Part shown: piece by piece, positions 54,801 to 64,000 of the stretch
Layout: each line of letters starts with the position of its first letter
Numbering within the stretch: position 1 is the first letter of the stretch
From: Gemmatimonadota bacterium
GTDB taxonomy: Bacteria; Gemmatimonadota; Gemmatimonadetes; Longimicrobiales; Gaopeijiaceae
DNA length: 64,000 bases
Assembly: GCA_022827345.1 (NCBI GenBank)
Contig: JAJDTB010000007.1
Location: 1 to 64,000, forward strand
Direction of reading: 5' to 3'
The notes under the pieces: generated by a model
The model's input: only the letters and a program-made list of their open reading frames with translations
The model's database searches: none
Told to the model about the DNA's origin: nothing
Made by a program: the position numbers and the translations under genes

Positions 54801-55122
54801 GCGGGTTCGCATTGCCCCACGCGCGGTGCAGCGGCGTGGCGTCGTCGCTGTCGCGCGCGTCGAGATCGGCGCCGAATTCGACCAGGGTGGCAATCACCGC
54901 CGGGTCCGTCGCGTACGGCGCGGCACGGTGTAACAGCGTTTGCCCCAGGTTGTCCGGGATGTCGGGATCGACTCCCGAGCGCAGGCAGGCCGCAACCTGC
55001 TCGGCCGAAGCCGATCGGAAGAAGTTCCAGGCGCTCAGGTCATCGCAGGTCTGAGCAGCCGCAGGTGCGGCCAGGGCGGCAGCGAGTGCAATCGGGACGG
55101 CGATACGCGCGATGGTGTTCAT
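51862..55122 (-). CDS. Giant exported ankyrin-repeat protein with four Cys-paired modules
   Basis: 1086 residues from ATG 55122; ATG 55140 would add six residues. Signal peptide PIALAAALAAPAAAQ, so it is periplasmic or secreted. Nearly the whole chain is ankyrin repeats (over 25, consensus G-x-TPLHxAA and LLxAGADxxA). At residues 26, 135, about 549 and about 727 the array is interrupted by a related block starting (T/H/A)CD and ending with a second Cys: TCDDLSAWNFFRSASAEQVA, HCDHWNTWMFGRMALAPDVV, ACDWHDLSAVERSPVEGVRG and ACDHWNTPSFFTAADARVVG. Cysteine spacing is CX19C in three and CX18C in one, suggesting a disulfide per module. No enzyme domain is attached. It should be a binding scaffold; in host-associated bacteria exported ankyrins can be effectors, but no secretion signal beyond Sec is seen. 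Confidence 0.85.
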   Translation of the reverse strand: MNTIARIAVPIALAAALAAPAAAQTCDDLSAWNFFRSASAEQVAACLRSGVDPDIPDNLGQTLLHRAAPYATDPAVIATLVEFGADLDARDSDDATPLHRAWGNANPLVARELLRLGADPAARDKHGQVADPTHCDHWNTWMFGRMALAPDVVRCLELGADPLARDQNGSTPLHHAMLGEPHDRDARYVPGARRPDRAPDLAVVVRLIESGADSRASNDNGDTPMHFAVRTGDLGVVRSLVESGADPDARDQQGNSPLHEAAGAGDPAMVGLLLDEGVAVNPEGTDGATPLHSALRQREPGLAVADALLGAGADAGARNGMGRTALHLAVAEWRNIDPADQLRFLARLLSAGADPDVQDNMGWTPLHLAAYREDPSLAAALLQAGADIRLRTARGETPLHAAAQQSRPATIAVLLEGGVDVTAPDGSGDTPLHVAATAGTPATVEALLAGGADIHAENARGDTPLHSAAQFPRRRFGALEELPRVDTAVVRTLIRAGGEMDARNAQGQTPLHTAWAKGNVLVADQLVALGADPDALDAAGRRAGDPACDWHDLSAVERSPVEGVRGCLAMGTDPDATDELGRTPLHRLVTRSYRGLSLLPAIRALLAAGADANATDAGGTTPLHSVAAARGEQIEIGTALLEAGADIAAVDNDGATPLHAAAASGSPAYISWLVDNGAEVGARDVRGRTPLHAAVENPGAAMLLLTFGADPGALDSVGTPADPAACDHWNTPSFFTAADARVVGGCLDMGADVNAVREPWPAGYWGGDVTPLHSAAAWTRDPGVIAVLVEAGADVDARDDRDFSPLHAAARLNGNEEVVRALLAAGADVDAWATGFDVDYGWEATPLLEAAESNGNPEVLAALIDAGADASARGWQGETVLHRAARGSSAEVVSFLLETGADVHAVHAGGSTPLHEAARSNPDPAVTRLLLDTGADVHVVGSGIQASTGWGPSTPLHLAARSNPEAAVLTALLAAGADPNARTEPGGWTPLHWAASGNRNRSVIRVLVASGADIGARTRTGATPLHAAARNNPHAVPLLLELGADPSASDDDGTTALTLMKRNKSLRGLSAVGQVRRGPPALPSLS

Positions 55123-55621
55123 GCAGGGCGTCTGTAGCATAGCGTCAATCCGTGACTTGATCTCGTCAATGTACCCCTCCGCGAGTATCGTGGTCCGGTT
55201 TGCCAACTGAGAAGAGTGTTCTGTTGTATTCCCATCGCAACAATCGAAACAATGCAATCCAGGCAGTCGTGGTCCACAAGTCCAGTCCGTCACTCCACGG
55301 CGCTACTCATATACTCATATACTCACTTTCCGCCTCCCGGGCGGTCTGGCGCTCGCCCCCGCCGCTGGAATCACCCCGGCGTTTCCGCTATCGTTGCAAC
55401 TCCAACGGCCTCCGCCGTTTAGCGGCGAGCGGGCCGAAGTGACGGCGATTTGTGGCGTATTGCGGCCAGGAAACAGCTAAAAAGCCACGTCCGCCCGGTG
55501 GGTTCCACCCTTGCTGAATCGGGGTGTGGCGCCCCGCCCGACGGGTGGATTGGCGGGGAGCGCGGCACACCAGGTGAGTTCGACGAGGTCAGATCCGGCA
55601 GGTTCACCTTCGGGTGCCACG
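55123..55621. other. Divergent intergenic region between the ankyrin gene and metH
   Basis: About 500 bp. It holds a short tandem repeat of ACTCATAT at about 55305-55326, which also spells TATACT, a plausible -10 for rightward transcription. A small GCCG-TTTAG-CGGC hairpin lies near 55420. I compared it with cobalamin, SAM-I, SAM-IV and SAH riboswitch landmarks and saw none. The metH start is uncertain, so the right end of this stretch could be coding from TTG 55511 or GTG 55574. Confidence 0.45.
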
Positions 55622-59443
<3,822 letters not shown>

Positions 59444-59484
59444 CCTGCGGAAGTTCCAGCCGCCCAGTTGCTCGGGATCCGGCC

Positions 59485-61341
59485 ATGGCTGACTTGCGCG
59501 ACATGCTCTCCGGCGACCGCATCCACGTCATGGACGGGGCGATGGGCACCACGCTCTACTCGCGCGGGGTTTTCCTCAACGTCTGCTACGACGAACTGAA
59601 CGCCACGCACCCCGACCTGGTCGAGGACGTGCACGAGCAGTACATACGGGCCGGCGCCGAGATCATCGAGACCAACACCTTCGGCGCCAACCCCTGGAAG
59701 CTGTCCTCGCACGGGCTCGACGACCGGACCGAGGAACTGAACGCGCGGGCCGCGGCCATCGCGGTGAAAGCCGCGTCGGGGCGGGCAGCGGTCGCGGGGG
59801 CGATCGGTCCGCTCGGGATCCGGCTCGAACCCCTCGGGCCGACCTCGCTGCAAGAGGCCCGGGACTACTTCGGGCGGCAGGCGGACGGCCTGCTGGAGGG
59901 CGGCGTCGACGGTTTCGTCCTCGAGACCTTCTCCAGCCTGGTCGAGCTGGAACAGGCGTTCCGGGCGGTGCGCTCGCGGTGCGACCTGCCGGTGATCGCG
60001 CAGGTCACCGTCGGCGAGGACCTTCTGACCGATTTCGGGACGTCGGCGCAGCAGGTGGCGCGGTCGGCCGCGGAGTGGGGCGCCGATGCGGTGGGGCTGA
60101 ATTGCTCGGTGGGGCCCGCGGTCATCGTGGAGGGGCTGGAACAGATGGCCGAGGTCACCCGTCTGCCGCTGTCATGCGTGCCCAACGCCGGGCTGCCGCG
60201 CCAGGTCGGCGAACGCAAGATCTACGTCACCGAGCCGGGCTACATGGGGCAGTACGCGCGCAAGGCGATCCACGCGGGGGCGCGGATCGTCGGCGGCTGC
60301 TGCGGCACGACGCCGGAGCACATCCGCAGCATCCGGGAAGTCGTGTCGATGATCCAGCGGCGCCGTTCGTCCGTGCGCGTGATTCGAGCACTGGATGAGA
60401 TCACAGAACGCAAGTCCTCTATTCCTTTGTCATTACGGTCCAGATTAGTCAACCGCTTAGTCACTGGTGAATTCGTCCGGTGCGCCCGTGTGCTGCCCCC
60501 TCGAGGGTGGGACACGGCGCGCCTGCTGCAGGACTGCCGGGCGCTTGCCGAGGCCGGGGCCGACGTGGTCGGCATTCACGAGGACCGCCGCACCGCCCGG
60601 CTGAGCGTCCTCGCGACCGCGACCCTCATCGCGAAGGGGTGTCCCGCCGAACCGATCGCGCACTACACCTGCCGCGATCGCACGCTCTTCGACATGATCA
60701 GCGACCTCCTGGGGGCCGCGGCCTCCGGTGTCCGCAACATCCTCCTCCTCACCGGCGAGCCGCACGGCGGCGCCCCCTACCCGGCCTACAGATCCGTCGT
60801 CGACGTGGACTCGATCGGCCTCACCAACGTGGTGACCGCGCTGAACCGCGGCGTCGATCCCGCCGGTAACGACATCGGCGACCCCACCGGTTTCGTGGTG
60901 GGCGTGGCGCTCCGCCAGGGAGCCCGCGACCCGGAAAGCGAACTGGGCCGCTTCCACTGGAAGGTGGACGCGGGCGCACACTACGCCATCACCCAGCCCG
61001 TCTTCGATGTCGAGCACCTGCTCGGGTTTCTCGCGGGAATCGGCGACGGCGGACCCGGGATCCCGGTCCTGGCTGCGATACAGCCGCTCGGCTCTCTCCG
61101 CCACGCAGAGTTCCTCAAGAACGAAGTGCCGGGCGTGGTCCTGCCGGAACGGGTGGTCGAGCGGATGCGGCGGGCGGAGTCCCGGGGACCGGAGCACGCG
61201 GCCGCGGAGGGAGTCGCGATCGCGCGGGAGACGGCGGCGGCACTGGCGGGTGAGGTGGCCGGGCTGGAGATTGCGGCGCACAGGCCGCCGGGAGTGAGTG
61301 CGGCGGTGGGGGTGCTGGAGGGGATCGGAAGTCCGCGCTGA
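59485..61341 (+). CDS. Fused homocysteine S-methyltransferase / methylenetetrahydrofolate reductase-like protein
   Basis: 618 residues from ATG 59485. Residues 1 to about 295 are a zinc homocysteine methyltransferase: VMDGAMGTTLYSRG, IIETNTFGANPWKL, and zinc Cys in VGLNCSVGPAVIV and GGCCGTTPEHIRS. A linker (about 296-328) leads to an MTHFR barrel with IAHYTCRDRTLFDMISDLLG, GVRNILLLTGEPHGG and GAHYAITQPVFD. The layout is that of B. subtilis YitJ. Two usual reductase residues differ. The Glu three residues before the PP pair (E28 in E. coli MetF) is Arg335 in CARVLPPRG. The Asp of the TGDP motif is Glu425. Reductase activity is therefore doubtful. The linker DNA is unusually AT-rich, with three TTA codons. 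Confidence 0.88.
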   Translation: MADLRDMLSGDRIHVMDGAMGTTLYSRGVFLNVCYDELNATHPDLVEDVHEQYIRAGAEIIETNTFGANPWKLSSHGLDDRTEELNARAAAIAVKAASGRAAVAGAIGPLGIRLEPLGPTSLQEARDYFGRQADGLLEGGVDGFVLETFSSLVELEQAFRAVRSRCDLPVIAQVTVGEDLLTDFGTSAQQVARSAAEWGADAVGLNCSVGPAVIVEGLEQMAEVTRLPLSCVPNAGLPRQVGERKIYVTEPGYMGQYARKAIHAGARIVGGCCGTTPEHIRSIREVVSMIQRRRSSVRVIRALDEITERKSSIPLSLRSRLVNRLVTGEFVRCARVLPPRGWDTARLLQDCRALAEAGADVVGIHEDRRTARLSVLATATLIAKGCPAEPIAHYTCRDRTLFDMISDLLGAAASGVRNILLLTGEPHGGAPYPAYRSVVDVDSIGLTNVVTALNRGVDPAGNDIGDPTGFVVGVALRQGARDPESELGRFHWKVDAGAHYAITQPVFDVEHLLGFLAGIGDGGPGIPVLAAIQPLGSLRHAEFLKNEVPGVVLPERVVERMRRAESRGPEHAAAEGVAIARETAAALAGEVAGLEIAAHRPPGVSAAVGVLEGIGSPR

Positions 61342-61364
61342 AGCCGGGTCGCGGTTTCCGGCGA

Positions 61365-61486
61365 TCAGAACAGCTTCAACTGTCTGTCGGTTCCGACACG
61401 TGTTGCGTTCCAGAATGCTTGCGCGAGAGGATGCTCGCTGTACAGCACGAGGTAGTAGAGGAGGACATCAGCCAGCCACTGCCCGC
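61365..61486 (-). pseudogene. 3' remnant of a tcmP gene (three-Cys-motif partner)
   Basis: Directly behind, and slightly overlapping, the DUF5131 stop, another minus frame reads ADVLLYYLVLYSEHPLAQAF and ends WNATRVGTDRQLKLF. Proteins of the TcmP family, typically encoded next to DUF5131 genes, end in much the same way (LYYL, then HPL and FW, then a QxxLF tail). Only about 36-40 codons remain and there is no start or ribosome-binding site. This points to an internal deletion that removed most of tcmP. The match is from memory of the family and needs an alignment. Confidence 0.5.
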
Positions 61487-62235
61487 GGCATCTGATTCCA
61501 GAACCTGCCCTCAAGCTCTCGGCCACCCGCCTTTGGCGTGCGCCCGCCCCACTGCTTGAAGAAGAACGGGACGCCGGCGGACTGGCATTGGTCTCGAAGC
61601 TCAATGACCCACTCCGGTTCCATGGGACGCCTGACCGGACCACTCTCGCCACCGCAGATCAACCAATGGACTCCGGTGAGGTCAAGCCTGAGTGGACCGA
61701 TCAGTGGCTCGCACGAAAGAAACCGCACGGTGGCGGGAACGCTGCGCAGGTGGCGAACACGGTATGCTACCGCTTGGTTCTCGACCGAAGCCCCGAGCCA
61801 GATGTGGGCCGGGAAGGGTTTACCATCGAACAGGTCCTGGTTGTTCTGCCAAAAGCGAAGGGCCCTCGCTGGACGCTTGGTTAGGACCTGGTAGGTATGC
61901 CAGTCCGCCTGGAGCATGGTGGCAAAGATCCTACGGGCGAAATCTCTCGGGACATGTGCATGAAACAGATCGCTCATGCTGTTTACGAAAATCATCCTCG
62001 GCTCGCGCCATCGCTCGGGCTGCGCCAGCCGTTCGGGCCAGATCCGAACCGCGAAGGGATCTGCGCGCGTGATATCGGAATCCATGGCCGGACTCCGGGC
62101 AAGATATGCGGTTCGGAGCAGCCTGTTGGCTAGCGTGGCGGCATAGCAGTTGTCGCAACCACTAGAGACTGGTGTGCATCCTGTGACAGGATTCCAGGTG
62201 GCATCGGTCCACTCGATTCCCGTGCGTGTCGACAT
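61468..62235 (-). CDS. DUF5131 (phage Gp37/Gp68-like) three-Cys-motif protein
   Basis: 255 residues from ATG 62235 with a strong AAGGAGG 4 nt upstream. The hallmark is at the N-terminus: IEWTDATWNPVTGCTPVSSG followed by CDNCYA, three Cys spaced CX6CX2C, likely to bind metal or an FeS cluster. Also typical are FVNSMSDLFHAHVP, WLGASVENQAVAYRV, RFLSCEPLIGPL, WLICGGESGP and the end VPFFFKQWGGRTPKAGGREL. The biochemical role is unknown; such genes occur in phages and mobile DNA, usually beside tcmP. GC content is lower than in flanking genes, and it splits two one-carbon genes, so it is probably a horizontal insertion. Its usual partner is reduced to a remnant. Confidence 0.88.
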   Translation of the reverse strand: MSTRTGIEWTDATWNPVTGCTPVSSGCDNCYAATLANRLLRTAYLARSPAMDSDITRADPFAVRIWPERLAQPERWREPRMIFVNSMSDLFHAHVPRDFARRIFATMLQADWHTYQVLTKRPARALRFWQNNQDLFDGKPFPAHIWLGASVENQAVAYRVRHLRSVPATVRFLSCEPLIGPLRLDLTGVHWLICGGESGPVRRPMEPEWVIELRDQCQSAGVPFFFKQWGGRTPKAGGRELEGRFWNQMPRAVAG

Positions 62236-62248
62236 TCGACCTCCTTGG

Positions 62249-62268
62249 TATACCGAATATATACCGAA
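62249..62268 (-). promoter_or_regulatory. Direct repeat upstream of the DUF5131 gene
   Basis: On the coding strand TTCGGTATA occurs twice, 11 bp apart (62260-62268 and 62249-62257), 14-33 nt before the start codon. The stretch between also offers a TATATT -10. One-helical-turn spacing suggests a regulator binding one DNA face, or simply an AT-rich promoter in foreign DNA. Confidence 0.45.
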
Positions 62269-62317
62269 CATAGCTCATCCTGAGCTTCTCGGGAAGGTGG
62301 ACGGCATCAGCGTCGGG

Positions 62318-63208
62318 TCAGGCGACCCCCGCCACCATCCTCCCCAACCGCCTCGCCACATCCCCGCTGCGCAAGTTGCTCACGTACACCTTGTCGGCAC
62401 CGATCGCCCGAAGCTCCCGGACGCTGCGCAGACAGATCTCTTCCGCGCCGGCTCCTGCCGCGAACTCGCCGGTGATCTCGCGCGCCGGAACCGGAAAATA
62501 CCGCCCCAGGTAGTCCAGCGTGCGGGGGTTGGCGCTGTGGTAGTGAAAGACGCCGTAGACGACCGGCAGGTCGACCCCGAGGCGGGCCAGCTCCGAACGA
62601 AACCGCTCGACGGAACTCAGCGAGTGGTGCGACACGATCTGGGTCAGGACGAAGTCGGCGTTGTAGCCGTGATCGGCGACGAAGCGGGCCTGCTGCACCG
62701 GATCCCGATGCGGGTTGGCCCATCCACCGAGAGGCAGTCCCGGCTGGTCGTCCCGGAGGACGCGGCGGAGATCCTTGCCGTGCGGGACGCAGCGCTCGGG
62801 ACCGACGGAGTGGTCGCCGCCCACGACCGCCACCGCCGCCACCCCCAGCCCGGAGGCCCGCCGCGCGAACATGCGGCAGTACTCGACGGGGTGCTTGCAG
62901 GTCAGGAACGGCACCACGGCGCCGAGGTCGGCGGTGCCGCCGAGGTTGGCCGCAAGGTGGGCCAGGCTCTCCTCTTCCCGGTCGCCCGCCGCGTCGTCGG
63001 TGAGGAGGATGAAGGTGTCCTGGCGGGCGAGGCGCTGGACCGCGTGGTGCATGTCGATCCACACGCTCATGCTGCGGGCCGGGTCCATGCCGAGGCGGGG
63101 CGGCCGCAACTCAACGGCGACCAGCGGGGCGGGCTCGCGCAGACGGCGGAGCAGGGCGCTGTGGTCGAGTGCGGGTGGAAGGGGCTTTCGCAGCGTCACC
63201 GGACCCAT
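62318..63208 (-). CDS. Stand-alone methylenetetrahydrofolate reductase-like protein
   Basis: 296 residues from ATG 63208; GTG 63259, overlapping the peptidase stop, is an alternative with a longer Arg-rich leader. The N-terminal strand APLVAVELRPPRLGMDP carries the Glu three residues before PP that acts as acid in MetF and is missing from the fused protein at 59485. VAVVGGDHSVGPE occupies the GDP position with its Asp kept, and DFVLTQIVSHHSL is the ITQ strand. It should reduce 5,10-methylene-THF to methyl-THF, feeding MetH. The sequence is rather divergent from MetF, so a related flavin role is possible. It is on the peptidase transcript and 110 nt from the DUF5131 insertion. Confidence 0.75.
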   Translation of the reverse strand: MGPVTLRKPLPPALDHSALLRRLREPAPLVAVELRPPRLGMDPARSMSVWIDMHHAVQRLARQDTFILLTDDAAGDREEESLAHLAANLGGTADLGAVVPFLTCKHPVEYCRMFARRASGLGVAAVAVVGGDHSVGPERCVPHGKDLRRVLRDDQPGLPLGGWANPHRDPVQQARFVADHGYNADFVLTQIVSHHSLSSVERFRSELARLGVDLPVVYGVFHYHSANPRTLDYLGRYFPVPAREITGEFAAGAGAEEICLRSVRELRAIGADKVYVSNLRSGDVARRLGRMVAGVA

Positions 63209-63242
63209 CCTTCGGGGTGCCCTCGGCCGGAGGCCACCGGAT

Positions 63243-64000
63243 TCACGATACCGCTCCACAGAGGTCCGCCACCGCGTCCAGCTCCAACGGAAGACCGGCG
63301 GTCAGGATCTCCGCGCCGCCCTCGGCGACCAGCACGTCGTCCTCCAGCCGGATGCCGGTCCCCTCGAGGGCGGGCACGCGCGGACAACTTCCCGGTGCGA
63401 AGTACAGGCCGGGCTCGACGGTGAACACCATGCCGGGCTCGAGCGCCACCGGGCCGGCCGCATCGCGATACGCGCCCGCGTCATGGGTATCCAGACCCAG
63501 CCAGTGCGAGGTCTGGTGGGGAAAGAAGTCGCGGTGCGTTCCGGCCTCCAACACCTCATCCGCCGGCCCGTCCACCACCCCCAACCCCACCAGCCCCTCC
63601 GCGATCGCGCGGCTGGCCGCCTCGTGCACCGCGGCCACCGTCCCCCCCGGCACGCACGCCGCCACCGCCGCCCGGTGCGCTCGCCGCACAACCTCGTAGG
63701 CGTCGCGGCGGGCCCCGTCCAGCGGCCACGACGCCGGCACGGTGCGCGTGATGTCGGCCGCGTAGCAGTCGACCTCGGCGCCCGCATCCATCAGCACCAT
63801 GTCGCGGGCCGCGATCCGGGAGCCGTTGGCCGTGTAGTGGAGCGTGCACGCGTTCGCCCCCGCGGCGACGATCGTGGCGAAGGCCGGACCGTCCGCGCCC
63901 CGGCTGCGAAACCCGCTCTCCAGCGCGGCCTCGATCTCCCACTCCCCCACCCCGCCCCGCACGCGCGGCAGCGCCTCCCGAAATGCGGCCACTGAAATCT
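63243..64000 (-). CDS. Xaa-Pro aminopeptidase (M24B), 5' part beyond the right edge
   Basis: The reading frame stays open to the window edge, so the N-terminal prolidase-like domain is missing from view. The catalytic pita-bread domain is complete: metal ligands Asp in MVLMDAGAEVDCYAADITRT (two), His in TSHWLGLDTHDAG, Glu in MVFTVEPGLYFAPGS and Glu in GTGIRLEDDVLVAEGG. It removes N-terminal residues preceding proline. The protein ends 35 nt before ATG 63208 of the MTHFR-like gene, so the two are co-transcribed, although no metabolic link is obvious. Confidence 0.92.
   Translation of the reverse strand, partial: ISVAAFREALPRVRGGVGEWEIEAALESGFRSRGADGPAFATIVAAGANACTLHYTANGSRIAARDMVLMDAGAEVDCYAADITRTVPASWPLDGARRDAYEVVRRAHRAAVAACVPGGTVAAVHEAASRAIAEGLVGLGVVDGPADEVLEAGTHRDFFPHQTSHWLGLDTHDAGAYRDAAGPVALEPGMVFTVEPGLYFAPGSCPRVPALEGTGIRLEDDVLVAEGGAEILTAGLPLELDAVADLCGAVS

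Overview
The window is a high-GC chromosomal segment from a diderm bacterium. Gram-negative envelope features are plentiful: lipoproteins, an Omp85-type barrel, an LpoA-like envelope factor and TonB-plug proteins. Secreted TolB-propeller/amidohydrolase giants, S9 peptidases and barrel-less carboxypeptidase-regulatory/plug proteins together suggest Gemmatimonadota. That placement is inferred from gene content and was not tested by any search.

Left edge (1-7.7 kb) is a decaying accessory island. It holds a tyrosine-recombinase gene broken by frameshifts, a double-hairpin site, a second multiply frameshifted element gene, a zinc-metalloprotease lipoprotein with a small lipoprotein partner, and a PAS histidine kinase with three frameshifts next to an intact NarL-type response regulator. 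Genes in the rest of the window are intact apart from one tcmP remnant near the right end, so decay looks local.

7.7-20.1 kb is a dense minus-strand housekeeping block, in transcription order: RNase Z, prephenate dehydrogenase, an AroA-Cmk fusion, ribosomal protein S1, an LpoA-like lipoprotein, acyl-CoA carboxylase beta, a double-PDZ protein, biotin carboxylase and biotin carrier protein. Several of these genes overlap.

20.2-35.5 kb is mostly envelope and secreted functions: a Tat-exported class V aminotransferase, a CopC-CopD fusion, an S9 peptidase followed by a barrel-less regulatory/plug protein, a YbdG-like MscS channel, a serine hydrolase, an ApaG-domain protein, a three-repeat secreted protein coupled to an Omp85-like barrel, and an exported FAH-family protein. 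A tRNA-Leu(TAA) and arginase follow.

36.8-55.1 kb has three paralogous TolB-propeller/amidohydrolases (two tandem, one opposed), a second S9 peptidase plus regulatory/plug pair, and a 1086-residue exported ankyrin protein with four Cys-paired modules.

55.6-64 kb is one-carbon/methionine metabolism: MetH, a homocysteine methyltransferase-MTHFR fusion whose reductase half lacks the usual acid residue, and a separate MTHFR-like gene that keeps it. A lower-GC DUF5131 gene with a truncated tcmP tail sits between them, and a partial Xaa-Pro aminopeptidase runs off the right edge.
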